From the NCBI GenBank assembly GCA_039707465.1, contig CM077643.1, forward strand, positions 68,433,105 through 68,497,104: DNA of 64,000 nt. Direction: 5' to 3'. This DNA is from Rhabdophis nuchalis. Taxonomy: Eukaryota; Chordata; Lepidosauria; Squamata; Natricidae. Below the pieces are notes generated by a model that had not been told where the DNA came from, did not search any database, and saw nothing but the letters and a program-made list of their open reading frames with translations. Shown piece by piece: positions 10,460 to 20,705 of this stretch (within the stretch, counting starts at the first letter, position 1; each line of letters opens with the position of its first letter). Made by a program: the position numbers and the translations under genes.

Positions 10460-10927
10460 ATAAAGAAATAAATAAAGAGTGCAAAGAAGAGCAACCAAGA
10501 TGATTAGAGGACTGGAGACTAAGACATATGAAGAACGGCTGCAGGAGCTGGGTATGTCTAGTTTGATGAAGAGAAGGACCAGGGGAGACACGATAGCAGT
10601 GTTCCGATATCTCAGAGGGTGCCACAAAGAAGAGGGAGTCAAACTTTTCTCCAAGGCACTTGGGGGCAGGACAAGGAGCAATGGGTGGAAACTAACCAAG
10701 GAGAGAAGCAACTTAGAACTAAGGAGAAATTTCCTAACAGTAAGAACAATTAACCTCTGGAACAGCTTGCCTCCAGCAGTTGTGAATGCCCCAACCCTGG
10801 AAGTCTTTAAAAAGATGTTAGACAGCCATTTGTCTGAAATGGTATAAGGTTCCTGCCCATGCAGGGGGTTGGACTAGAAGACCTACAAGGTCCCTTCCAA
10901 CTCTGCTATTGTATTATTATTGTATTA
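10460..10927 (+). mobile_element. CR1 LINE 3' end
   Basis: This is a 5'-truncated CR1 copy ending in the signature tail GGTTGGACTAGAAGACC...TTCCAACTCTGC (to about 10906) and a TTATTATTGTA-type repeat. The reading frame at 10479-10844 is the ORF2 C-terminus. Confidence 0.92.
10479..10847 (+). pseudogene. CR1 ORF2 C-terminal remnant (122 aa, open)
   Basis: The frame encodes the characteristic end of the CR1 polyprotein downstream of the reverse transcriptase: MIRGLETKTYEERLQELG, TRGDTIAVFRYLRG, then NFLTVRTINLWNSLPP and a terminal HLSEMV. It is open over the whole retained part but lacks the endonuclease and RT domains, so it cannot move on its own. The apparent start Met is internal to the family's protein. 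Confidence 0.88.
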
Positions 10928-11539
10928 TTAAGTTAAGACAATGCCAGTGCATTTCATTATGAGAGACAAACTTAGCTTGGATAACCACTTCCAAATGGCC
11001 TTATTGTAAGGATTAACCAACTTGGTCTTTAATATTTAAATTTTAGTGCCACCCTCATTGTTGTATTATTTAAGCTAACTAGTGGCAACTGTGAGTGGAA
11101 TGGTATTTGGGAATCACCTTGGGAAACAGTTGGGCCTAGATGATGATCAGACAAAGAACAGTTAGCCTGCAAAAGGAATGTGGATGTGACAATCATCTCA
11201 GATGAGACTCTTCCTATATTCTTTGACTGTAAAAGTGAGCAAAGAGATTTGTACTTTCAGATTTGCAAGATTCTTTAAACTAATGTCACAACAGTGGTAG
11301 AACTACTATTTCTGAGTATGATTCTTGTTTTGAGTATCTCAAAAGCTGGCTGTGGAGAAGTGGAAAAATAGATAAGATGGTGGAAACAACATTGCAATGC
11401 AGGGCTATCCCTATGCATAATATAACCATAAGATTCAGAGCAAATTATTTGGATTCTCTCCACTACAGCAACACCTGTTTGCAAAATGGATGCATACTTA
11501 TGCTAAACCAATCTCATCACAAAATATTCTCACTGAAAA
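10928..11539. other. Unannotated interval
   Basis: No recognised gene or repeat end. It separates two CR1 segments that need not belong to the same insertion. Confidence 0.45.
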
Positions 11540-11645
11540 TATTGGGTCCAGTTCTGAGTGCCAAAATTAAAAAGGGATCATGATAAATTGGAACAAGATC
11601 ATATGAGGACTATTAGGATGGCGAAAGGCCTCGAAAACTAGTTGT
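11540..11645 (+). mobile_element. CR1 LINE internal fragment, degraded
   Basis: ATTGGGTCCAGTTCTGAGTGCC, then AATTGGAACAAGATCATATG and GATGGCGAAAGGCCTCGAAA match the CR1 ORF2 region just upstream of the part preserved at 10479. There is a short internal deletion and no open frame. Confidence 0.65.
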
Positions 11646-13267
11646 ATGAATGTATGAATTGAATTGAACTAATGCAACCCAGTTGTATAAATAATATGCT
11701 TGGAGAGAATAACATAATAAGAATGGACTTAAATTAAATCCATTCTCAGCCATGTGACTTTGATGCTTGCTTCTTCATTGTTGTTACTTTCCTAAAAACA
11801 ACTAAAATACTGACATGATTTTCATTTACACTGCTAGTTGACTGGAGAAATAAAATATCTCCCTGCCATAGTCATAACTAACATGTTTTCAAGTTGAATT
11901 CGCTCATAATAGTTTGAGAAATATTTTCCTCCCTTTCTCCAAAATGCAGTGTAGAATAGAAAGTGATTTTTACACAATCATGCGAAACAGGATAGTCTAA
12001 ACTTCCCTTCTCATTCTTTTTTTTAAAATTAGAGTCCCTGACAAGATGGGAAAAGCAAATTAGTGAAATATTAGTTATGCCACTACTTTAATTAGAATTT
12101 AAGCATGAATTATAAAGACAGAAGAAATAGATAAGACAACAAAATGGAAAATTCCTGATTAATTTACCAAAGTTGTCCAAGTCCAGAAATAGTGAAATAT
12201 TTATTCGAAAAATGATAAAATAGTTATTCTTTATTTGCTTAGGAAGGAACAAACATAGGTTCTTTTAGTTACAAAAAGTTAGCATGAATAATTTTAAAAA
12301 TGGTGCATGTACAGTCTATATCTAAATGCGAAGATACAACACGCAGCACAGAAGTAGCTGAATCAACTGATACAAGAAGTGGTATGATAACATTTTAACA
12401 AAGCAGAAATGAGAGATAGTGCTTAAGGAATGTCCACTCTCTGAGTGTTGGTCTGTGGCCTGTAATCTAATCTTGGTTGTTTTACAGAACTGCAAACTAG
12501 TAACAACTTAGATATGTACCAGTAGTGAACTTTATCTTTAGCTTACAATGTGACAGAAATAGCAGCCCTTTAAATTGTCTGGTGACAAAGAGGAAAGGGC
12601 CATGGTGGGCAGTGGGTGTGTTTTAAAATAAGGAAGAGTAAAAGCAATTCACAATGTTATGATAAGGAAGGTATAGGGGGAAATGGTCTTTGTTCTCATT
12701 AGGATTTGGGTAATATTAAAGTTCATTTGCCACTATTCTTCTAGCTTTTTTCTAAGAAGAAAAATAATTATTTCCAGTTTTAAATTATTTGGACAGCAGT
12801 ATTATGCATGCTTACCATAGAAATTATTTCTACTGAAAACATTATTTAGCATATGGCTTATCCTACACTGCCTAGCAATATATATTAACACTTCATCTAG
12901 ATTAGTAGAAACAATCAAATATGTTAACAAGATCTATGTTCAAATACCAATGTCTAGGCCACTTAACCATTGAAGTGCAGCATTGTTTATATTTTAAAAA
13001 AAATCAGATACTGGACTGGTATATGCCCTCAGCTTTATTAGCTCCTCTGGTCAGCAACACCTCCCATCACATCAATAATTCACAGGACTTTGTCAACAAG
13101 GTTTGGAAACTATGTGACTTCATTCTTCAGGTGCATTCTAACAACTGAAGATGTCATGGTACTGAAGAATGATCTCCTACAAGACAGCACATTAGGCAAC
13201 AAAACTAACCTCAGCTCAGACCACGTATGTGACACGTTGAACCTCTGCCTGATCACTACTTATTTTA
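11646..13267. other. Unannotated AT-rich interval
   Basis: About 1.6 kb with no ORF over about 75 codons that resembles a protein and no transposon end that I recognise. Confidence 0.5.
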
Positions 13268-13284
13268 AATACAACAACGGTTTT
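13268..13284. repeat. Target-site duplication, left copy (17 bp)
   Basis: AATACAACAACGGTTTT, identical to 15266-15282; it brackets the HAL1-like element. Confidence 0.95.
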
Positions 13285-13555
13285 ATATTGAAAAAGTTTT
13301 ATTGAGTTTACATTTTTTGTGGGGTAGGGTAAGGGTTACATAGAAATTTTGAGAGTAGTCACGTCAAAGTCGTCGGCTCCTCCGGTACCTCAAGTTACAT
13401 TATTAAAAAGAAAGAAAAGAAACATTTCACATAACACTGCAAGCTGGGAGCAAGTACATATTCCTAAATTTTTCAGTTATATACTGTCAGTCAGTTACAA
13501 AAATCCAGATTACAAATATCATACAATATTACTCAAAAAAAAAACAAGGGCAAAG

Positions 13556-14404
13556 TTATTTTTTAGATCTAAGTCTCTTGGCAATTGTATCTTCCCCCTT
13601 CTCCCCCGGGCCCCCAGCGGACGGGGCCATGGCTCCCCCTGCCCCCCCTGGATCTTCTCCCAGGACAGAGGAATGTTTTTTAAGAAAGGCTTCCGCCTCA
13701 GCAACTGTTTTAATCTTCACTCTACCTCCTTCCCAGAACACCAGCATCCCTTCGGGTATCACCCACTTGAACCAGATCCCATGATCAAACAATGTTTTAG
13801 ACAAGAAGGAAAATTTCCTTCTAGCTTCTCTAATCTTTCTTGGAATCTGCTTCAAGATGGTAATCTCCTTTTGTTGGTAAATCATAGGACTCCCTCTTTG
13901 CGCCTTCAAGATTTCCTCTCTGGTTGACCTTCTAACAAATTTTACATGTATCTCTCTGGGTACTTCATTCATCCTGGCATATGCAGAATTTATTCTATAG
14001 ACTAGGTCAATGTCCCCTCTGATCTCATCTTTAGGTTTATGTAAATAGTCTGCAATAATTGTACTCATAAGATCAGGGAGACATTCACCATCCATCTCAG
14101 AAACATTCTGAAATCTCAAAAAGTATGTCATCCTTTCCATATCTATCCTAGTCACATGCCCATTTATTTCCACAACCTCATTAGAAACATTTTTAATCTC
14201 TCCCTTAGCCCCCTCCAGCCCCCCTTTCAATTCTTCATTCTTCTGTGTATTCTCAAGCACTTGTTTTCGAGTGTCCAATAATTCCTTTTTAAAGTTGACA
14301 TTTTCTGCCCTCTGGGCCTTAATTTCTAATACCAAATTTTGTATAACAGATTCAAGGGCAGTCATTCTTTGTTCAAGGCGTGCCAGCGTTGCTTCTTGTG
14401 CCAT
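13556..14404 (-). CDS. L1-type ORF1 protein (RNA-binding retrotransposition chaperone), 282 aa
   Basis: ORF1p coats LINE RNA as a trimer and acts as a nucleic-acid chaperone in the RNP. Residues 1 to about 90 form a heptad-rich coiled coil (LARLEQRMTALESVIQNLV and onward). Residues about 92-172 form the RRM-like domain, with YFLRFQNVSE at 94-103, DLVYRINS at 133-140 and PREIHVKFVRRSTREEIL around 149-166. Residues about 173-245 form the C-terminal domain, with KEITILKQIPRKIREARRKF then WVIPEGMLVFWEGG. A Gly/Pro/Ala-rich tail and a basic end (AKRLRSKK) follow. The length is somewhat below mammalian ORF1p (about 340 aa) because the coiled coil is shorter. The frame is fully open. The start is the first Met after the 5' UTR and opens directly into the coiled coil. 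Plus-strand frames here are shadows. Confidence 0.9.
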   Translation of the reverse strand: MAQEATLARLEQRMTALESVIQNLVLEIKAQRAENVNFKKELLDTRKQVLENTQKNEELKGGLEGAKGEIKNVSNEVVEINGHVTRIDMERMTYFLRFQNVSEMDGECLPDLMSTIIADYLHKPKDEIRGDIDLVYRINSAYARMNEVPREIHVKFVRRSTREEILKAQRGSPMIYQQKEITILKQIPRKIREARRKFSFLSKTLFDHGIWFKWVIPEGMLVFWEGGRVKIKTVAEAEAFLKKHSSVLGEDPGGAGGAMAPSAGGPGEKGEDTIAKRLRSKK

Positions 14405-15265
14405 GTTTAGCTGTTAAAATCCGTACCAGTAAAATGGCGTTTTTAGGGTGGGGCTGGTGAGGCAGATCAGGAGTCCAAAGTTCTTAAAGTTGTATAGCTG
14501 CAAAATTCAGAAACCAGTAGAGAAACACTTTTCCAACTCCATAGGTATAATAACGAAGGCAATCCAGAAAGGAAAACACAAATCCAAAAAAAGAAAATTC
14601 TTCATCAATAATTAGAGGAAGTCCAAATCACAAAGAGACACTGGTAATTTTCCATAGGTCATAGTCGGGGACAAAGAGAAGCCATTTTCCTCCCAAACTC
14701 AGAGCCCGAGGGAGAAAGCGGTTAAAAAGCAAAAAAGAAACTGTTTCAGCCAGACCTAGAGACATAATTGCAAGCAAGCCGCAAAGTACTTTCCCTTGTT
14801 AAAGACCATCCGAATTAAAAGTTTCCGATTCCTCGCAACGAGGCATTTCCGAGTGCCGCTTTTAGTCCAAGGGGGGGGGGGTTTGGGAACAAACACCCCC
14901 CTCCAGTCCCTTTCAGCCCGGCTGACAGTACAAAAAAAAAAAGTTTTAAACGCTCACTCTCCGCTCGCAGCTGAGGTCCCGAAAAGCCTCCCGACTCTTC
15001 CGATCGTCTCTCTTCATGGAATTAAATGGTGCCGCCAACCTTTGGCGAAGGGAAGACCCCCCGCAGCATGTCCTCTTCCGCCTAAGCCGAGGAGCAGGGT
15101 CGCTCTCCCCACTGCCGTGGGGGGGGGGCTTCCCTGTCGAGCCGGCTTTACGGGAGAAGCCCCAAACAAGGGGTTTCTCGCCCCCGTGGGGGGGCAGGAA
15201 AAGGAACAAAGCGGCGAGCGAACCCTAAGTTCGCCCGTCACCGCCGGAGCCGGAACCGGAAGCCC
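14405..15265 (-). other. 5' UTR (candidate internal promoter) of the HAL1-like element
   Basis: This is 861 bases between the left end of ORF1 and the right target duplication. It is GC-rich with long homopolymers (G-run at 14871-14880, G-runs near 15120 and 15190). LINE 5' UTRs usually hold an internal promoter; that role is inferred from position only. The 107- and 162-codon frames here have no family features. Confidence 0.6.
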
Positions 15266-15282
15266 AATACAACAACGGTTTT
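15266..15282. repeat. Target-site duplication, right copy (17 bp)
   Basis: AATACAACAACGGTTTT, identical to 13268-13284. The length is typical of target-primed reverse transcription by L1-type machinery. Confidence 0.95.
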
Positions 15283-16453
15283 GACAGACAAAAACACGGC
15301 TGTGGCATGGGTCACCTGTGTTCTCCATTGTGGCCAATCTCTACATGGAAGACTTAATGTATTTAACTTAATGTATCTGTAATCTGGAAGCTAATACTTA
15401 GTAATAATGTTTAAACATATCCTATTTTCCATAGGTATAACTTGTGGCTCATTCCAATTTCTAAAACTAAAAAATAGAAGTATCATTTCTAACAAAAAAA
15501 ACCACCCCATTTTAATCTAAAAGCGAACAAAGAACTGATTTTTGTCTTATAGCAATTAAAAGGCTATCAATAATTACCTAAATACATGTATTTTTCCTAT
15601 CCAATCCTTTTATTATACTATAACATTGGCAAGTCAGAAACACATAAGACAACAACAACTGGATGATTGCAGTGTTTTATAGAGGAAAAGAATTGTTGAG
15701 CGTTTTGATATACTCTTGTTGAGTCAGAATTCTGGAATAATTTTGGGAAGCACAATGCCAGATTGGAAATGTTGTAAGCAGCCATTCTAAGTTAGGAGAT
15801 GTCTCAACATCATTCAGTCTGATTTACTCCAGAAGTAATCCTGCATTATCCAGAAGACAACTATTCTTTAATAGCCAGGGAAGCATGAAGAGTGCAAAAC
15901 AGGTGCAAGATTTTTCAAGCTATCTATATTCCAAATACTTTAAACATGCTGATGTCTTTGTTCTTTTTGGCTGGAAGATAATAACACTTCTTGTGGTTAA
16001 TAGCCTCCATAGCTGGGAACACCCCTGTCAAATATTAGACAAATAAGCTGTGAGAAAAAATTCCCAGGCTGAAAAGAGGATTGGTTGTTATCAAAACTAA
16101 GAACAGATGCAGTTTGTCCCTCTGTTACAGAAATGCCATGCCTCCTCCATCCTCCCTAAGCATTTTGCACTCAAAGAATGCTAGGAAAAGAGGGGACGGA
16201 ACAGAGACTTCATTGGAATGGAAATAATTTGCTGTAATTCTTGCTCTACAATATACTTTTTATAGGACTCACTGATCAGAATCATTTAGATTTATTTGTT
16301 GGATTAACTGTTTCCAACATGATTTTGAGAAATTTAATGAGTATCTTATTCATATATTTATTTAGTTTATGTCATGCATCTCACAGTTTGAGGCAATTCT
16401 CAGTAAGGGTTCTCCTTTTCTTGAATTCCTTCTGGAAGTTCAGTCACCTTTTC
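15283..16453. other. Unannotated AT-rich interval
   Basis: No gene or clear repeat found in about 1.2 kb. Confidence 0.5.
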
Positions 16454-16461
16454 CTCTAATT

Positions 16462-16577
16462 CAGGGGTGTTCAAACTTGACAACTTAAGACTTGTGGACT
16501 TCAACTCCCAGAATTCCCTATCCAGCCATACTGTTGAAGTCCACGAGTCTTCAAGTTGCCTAGTTTGGAAACCCCTG
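16462..16577. mobile_element. Short non-autonomous hAT element (116 bp)
   Basis: The ends CAGGGGTGTTCAAACTTG (16462) and TAGTTTGGAAACCCCTG (16577) are inverted repeats. A second internal symmetry (GACTTGTGGACTTCAACT against AGTCCACGAGTC) makes most of the element palindromic. A perfect 8-bp duplication CTCTAATT flanks it (16454-16461 and 16578-16585). Confidence 0.93.
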
Positions 16578-16585
16578 CTCTAATT

Positions 16586-17557
16586 CATTAGTGCGGATCT
16601 GGATGGGAAGTAACGGACTTAGGCTCAACCCGACCAAGACCGAGTAGCTGTGGTTTCCGGCTGCCCGATTCAACCAGCTCTCTCCAACGCTGGCCATAGG
16701 GGGCGAACATCTTGCCCCTGTGGATGGGGCACGCAATTTGGGTGTCCTCCTGGATACCCGGCTGTCTATGGAAGAGCAAGTGACAGCCGTGGCCAGGAGG
16801 GCGTTCTACCAGGTTCGCCTGGTTCGCCAATTGCGCCCCCTATTGGATCGGGACGCCCTTCGCACAGTCACTCATGCCCTCGTGACATCCCGACTGGACT
16901 ATTGTAACTCTCTCTACATGGGGCTCCCCTTGAGGTGCACCCGGAGGCTTCAGTTAGTTCAGAATGCAGCCGCGCGAGCAATTATGGGGACCACCAGGTT
17001 CACCCACGTTACACCGCTCTTGCGCGAGCTGCACTGGCTACCTGTCGTCTTCCAGGTGCGCTTCAAGGTGTTAGTTATCATCTTCAAAGCGCTCCATGGC
17101 TCGGGACCTAGCTATCTGCGAGATCGGATCCTGCCCCACACATCCTCACGACCGATTCGCTCCCACAGAGAGGGACTTCTCCGGGTGCCGTCCACTAGAC
17201 TTTGTCAGCGGGCGACGCCCAGGGGAAGGGCTCTCTCTGTGGCGGGCCCGGCCCTCTGGAACGACCTTCCCCCTGATATTAGAACGACCACTGACCTCCG
17301 CTCCTTCCGTGCAAAATTGAAGACCTATTTCTTTCGACTGGCCGGCCTTGAATAGTTCTCTCTGTCTATTGATTCCAAATATTTTAATGGGTTCTTAATC
17401 TTAATTATTTTTAGCACGGGTAACACTGTTTAATTCTATTTTAAAGTATGTATTTTGTATTTATTGTATATTGTTTTTAGCTTTTCCTGTGCACCGCCCC
17501 GGGTCCCTGTGGGGAGAGGGTGCGGTTAATAAATTTGAATTTGAATTTGAATTTGAG
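16586..17557 (+). mobile_element. L2 LINE 3' portion with (TTTGAA)n tail
   Basis: This starts inside ORF2 at the codons for VRIWMGSNGLRLNP, directly beside the hAT duplication, and runs through the 3' UTR to the L2 hairpin (CACCGCCCCGGGTCCCTG near 17493) and about four TTTGAA units at 17531-17557. A premature stop (TAG at 16644-16646, where the copy at 1294 has TGG) breaks the frame. Confidence 0.9.
16720..17355 (+). pseudogene. L2 ORF2 C-terminal remnant (211 codons open)
   Basis: This aligns without gaps to residues about 798-1008 of the protein at 1294-4320: MDGARNLGVLLDTRLSMEEQ..., LVTSRLDYCNSLYMGLPLR, LLRELHWLPVVFQVRFK, GPALWNDLPPDIRTTTD. It retains only the region after the RT catalytic core. 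The upstream nonsense codon at 16644 and the 5' truncation make it non-functional. The neighbouring frame at 16650-16907 is a shadow. Confidence 0.9.
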
Positions 17558-18060
17558 TTTACTGCTACTTTCCATAATAAAAATCAGTTACTTTACCAGT
17601 TCAGTTATCTAACAAAAGCGCCATAATTAACATAAAAATGGGTGGCAATTATACCAAAGTAAAAGTTAAATAGGAATCTCAGTCAACTCCAAAAGATTCT
17701 AGAGATTATAGGGAGGATCGGTCTGATTTGATCACTGAATCTGTTAAAATATTCATGACGGAGAGAGAAATGGGAAGAAGGTCAGCCAATGAATAGGCAT
17801 AGCAACTAAGTCAACCAATGGGAGCTTAAACAGATCTGAGTCTGTGCAAATAATTGAAACAGAAACTTAAGAAGTAAGCCATCTGCTGCTCTGCAAAGTA
17901 AACTAGCAGTCTGGGCTTGTCTGCTGAAATGAAGCTACTTGCTTGTGTTTGCCTGTAACCCTCCTGCCTTGTGTTTACCTGGAAGAACCACCTGTTGGTA
18001 TTGTACATTTATTAATCTATGCATATATATATGCATATATATAACCAATTTCATAGTAAT
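17558..18060. other. Unannotated interval
   Basis: No recognised gene. A short palindromic (TATA/CATATATATATG) stretch lies near 18018-18045. Confidence 0.45.
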
Positions 18061-18089
18061 TTTAGTACAATGGCAATAAAGATTTATAC

Positions 18090-18162
18090 ACACACACACA
18101 CACACACGTGTGTGTGTGTTAGTTTTTATGTGCTGATCAATAAATTTATGAAAACAATTATC

Positions 18163-18201
<39 letters not shown>
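18090..18201. repeat. (CA)n/(TG)n microsatellites flanking a repeat fragment
   Basis: (CA)n runs head-to-head into (GTG)-type repeat at 18090-18119, followed by TTAGTTTTTATGTGCTGATCA (also present near 18690-18715) and a second (CA)n array at 18167-18200. Confidence 0.85.
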
Positions 18202-18271
18202 TGGTATTGTTGTATTCGGGTGTTTCCCCATGTAAGCATGAAGTTGGGGAAAAAACCCGAATACAATACCA
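18202..18271. repeat. Imperfect long hairpin (arms about 27 bp)
   Basis: TGGTATTGTTGTATTCGGG and on to 18229 pairs with its complement at 18245-18271 (ending CCCGAATACAATACCA) across a spacer of about 15 bases. It sits immediately after the (CA)n array. It could be a small palindromic transposon; no family is recognised. Confidence 0.75.
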
Positions 18272-18306
18272 GCATACCTACACCCGTGAAAATCTACGAA
18301 AGCATA

Positions 18307-18334
18307 TACTGTATATATATATATATATATATAA
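18307..18334. repeat. (TA)n microsatellite
   Basis: About a dozen TA units follow the motif ATACTGTATA. Confidence 0.9.
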
Positions 18335-18342
18335 TTATTTCA

Positions 18343-18805
18343 CAACACCCTGTTAGAGCCCCAATTAAGGGAGGAGACATACTGTTTCCTTTGATCAGCT
18401 CATAAAACTAATAAACTAGCTTATAAACTAGCTCTCATCAGCTAGCCATACCCTTACTGGGATTCGAACTGGGGCTGTATTGCATATCAGGCAAGAGCCT
18501 TTAGCCATTCAGCCAAGCCAGGCTCTCCTATTGCATCAGCTGAGACAGGAGGATTAGTATCTATCATTGTTCCACACCCTGCTAGGGCCCCAATTAAGGG
18601 AGGAGACATACTGTTTTCTTTTCGGCTCATCACCAGAGACCATCTAGACAGAAAGCCATGAGTTCCGTTGTGTGATTTTTTAAAATATGTGTGTTAGTTT
18701 TATGAGCTGATCAATAAATAAGTGGCTTAAGTGGCTAAGGCTTTGCCTAACATGTAATACAGCCCCGGTTCAAATCCCAGTAAGGGTATGACTAGCTGAC
18801 GAGAG
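18343..18805. repeat. Composite repeat: two inverted tRNA-like SINE heads with duplicated flank
   Basis: A tRNA-like segment with a B-box (GGTTCAAATCCCAGTAAGG) lies on the plus strand at about 18717-18805, and its homologue on the minus strand at about 18433-18525 (GTTCGAATCCCAGTAAGG when reverse-complemented). Both carry the extension TATGRCTAGCTGAYGAGAGCT. A separate block, CCAATTAAGGGAGGAGACAT, occurs twice in direct orientation (about 18361 and 18590), and GATCAGCTCATAAAACT near 18392 is exactly inverted near 18695. The pattern suggests repeated insertion or rearrangement of one tRNA-derived family. The tRNA-like pieces are too degraded to be tRNA genes. Confidence 0.6.
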
Positions 18806-18851
18806 CTAAAAAGCTCGAAATAGATCTATCCTAGTCTCCCTGGCTTATTTA

Positions 18852-18873
18852 TTGTGTGTGTGTGTGTGTGTGT
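18852..18873. repeat. (TG)n microsatellite
   Basis: About 11 TG units, directly 3' of the composite tRNA-like repeat. Confidence 0.9.
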
Positions 18874-19133
18874 TAATGAATCCTGCTGCATCAGTTTTCT
18901 CTGTGTGCTTCTGAATTTGAATTTATGCAACAAACTCTGACCGAATCCAATACCCAATCTCTTCCACCATGACAAAAAGTTATCTTTTCTTCTTTTTGGA
19001 GCAACTATTGTAGTGCTATAGACCACTCAGAGAAACAAAACAGGAATGAAGTATCAGGAAACAGACTCAGAACAAAACAGATTCTGACTTATCCACTCTG
19101 TTTTCTAAAATTATATTGCTGTACTACTATCTA
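18874..19133. other. Unannotated interval
   Basis: No recognised content. Confidence 0.4.
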
Positions 19134-19648
19134 CAGTATTTTTGGAGTATAAGATGCACCAGAGTATAAGACGCACCAAGATTTTGAAGAGGCAATTTAA
19201 AAAAAAAAGTTTTTGTACTCTGCAGACCTCCCAAAACTGGCTCATTTTTTACTAAATTTTTAAAAAGGGTATGAATTTATAAGTCTTGTAGAGTGCTCTG
19301 GGAGGGGTGGGGGCAAAACAAACAAAAAGGCCTATTTTTTGCAAAAATGAGCCCATTTTTTTGTCAATAAAGGGCATGCATAGCCCTTCATGCATAACCC
19401 TTATAGAATGCTCCTGTCGGGTGGAGGGGTCAATATTGAGCAAAAACCGGCACATTTTTGCTCATTTCTGCCCCCCCCCCTGCCCCTAGGAGCACTCTGG
19501 AAGCTTCCTAAAGGCCATGCACAGCCATTTTGGTGAAGGGGCGGGGTTTTGGGAGGCAAAAAATGCTGTATTCAGTGTACAAGACGCCCTAGATTTTCAG
19601 CCTCTTTTTTGAGGGAAAAGGTTGCGTTTTATACTCTGAAAAATACGG
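19134..19648. mobile_element. MITE with long terminal inverted repeats (GTATTTTTNGGAGTATAAGA ends)
   Basis: The left end AGTATTTTTGGAGTATAAGA (19135) and right end TTATACTCTGAAAAATACGG (19648) are mutually inverted, and a second AGTATAAGACGCACC copy lies at 19173-19187. The 515-bp interior is simple and non-coding (homopolymer runs, GGGGCGGGG). The ends match a MITE type I recognise from several vertebrates; the superfamily and target duplication are not resolved here. Confidence 0.7.
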
Positions 19649-20705
19649 GTTTGTTTTTTTTACCAACTCCAACATACTTGTCTCATACATAAACTCAGCA
19701 TACTTGAAAGTCAAACAGGTTGAGGAAGACTGTTCAAAAGAATGCTTATTGGTGTTATTGGTTTAAATTAAAACTTTTTTGATCCAAGTTTCTATATTAC
19801 TTTGTTTAGAAATGCTTCACCCTATTCCAAAACTTATATTCTTTTTTGTTCCCTGCATCATTGCTTTGGATACTAGCTGATTTTTGCTAAAGCATGAGAT
19901 ATGCAAGATCTACAACAAAACAATCTGTGATGTCTCAAACTTTGGTAAATAGTAATTATCCAATTTTATTGCCCATTTCTCATTACAACATATGATTCTT
20001 TTGAAATAGCAGCAAAAGATGAAGACAACCAAAAGGCATGAATTTTCAGCAACTCCTAAACTCTGTGCATTGTATATGGTTCTTGTTGTCAGTTCATATG
20101 AATCATCATTTATATTTTCTTTCAAGTACAATTAAATATGTTTTTTCCTCTTGTAGAAAAGTATGTGGGAATGATTGAACATTTCACTGTGTTTATAAGA
20201 GAATTGGCAAAGGTATAACCTGAACAAATTAATGGGTGACAAGTAACTTATCTTTCAGAAGATCAAGATAACTATCAAAACAAAATAAATAAACTAGAAG
20301 ATTTTTGGCTCAAAAGAATGATCTATGTGAAATGTGTAGCAAAGTATACATTTTTGAGAAAAGTGGGGAAATGAAAAATATTTATTAGAGAGTGAGGAGA
20401 AAAATAATGGAAACAAATCAGCACTTGGAGGCTACCTTGAAGAGTATTTGGAAACTGCTACTGGTACAGCATGAGTAGTTCAATTCAATTTCAAACCTTT
20501 ATTGTCAACGCACAACATATATATATATATAATGAGATTGTCTGAGCCTCCCTTAGTGCACTTCTCTCAACACAAATACTTCTCAATAACTCAAAGCGAA
20601 AGAAAGAAAATCCCTGACTCAGCAAATCATACTAACAAACACACAATCTTCTATAGTTTTGGTTGTCTCTCAGGTTGTGCTTATAACACCTGTATTACAC
20701 ATGCT
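19649..20705. other. Unannotated AT-rich interval with short (AT)n
   Basis: (AT)n occurs at 20514-20532. No recognised gene; small frames have no family resemblance. Confidence 0.45.

Larger units (their letters stand above)
13285..15265 (-). mobile_element. ORF1-only L1-type (HAL1-like) retroelement, complete, with 17-bp target duplication
   Basis: The perfect 17-bp duplication AATACAACAACGGTTTT flanks the unit at 13268-13284 and 15266-15282. On the minus strand the element begins GGGCTTCCGG at 15265, has an 861-base GC-rich 5' UTR, one open ORF1 (14404-13556) and a 271-base 3' UTR ending AATAAAACTTTTTCAATAT at 13285. There is no room for ORF2 (EN-RT, normally about 3.5-4 kb) and no trace of it. 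The 3' end has no poly(A) beyond CAATAT. The copy at 41809-42202 has the same ORF1-to-3'-UTR junction and the same 3' terminus, so the ORF2-less structure appears to be a family property rather than a private deletion. It would need an ORF2 protein supplied in trans. Confidence 0.88.

Noticed and set aside
13285..13555. Search for an ORF2 remnant between ORF1 and the left duplication of the HAL1-like element
   Set aside because: Only 271 bases of 3' UTR-like sequence are present, with no endonuclease or reverse-transcriptase motif in any frame.
18717..18800. Possible tRNA gene
   Set aside because: A B-box-like GGTTCAAATCC is present, but the acceptor and anticodon stems do not close; it recurs inverted at 18433-18525, so it is SINE-derived.
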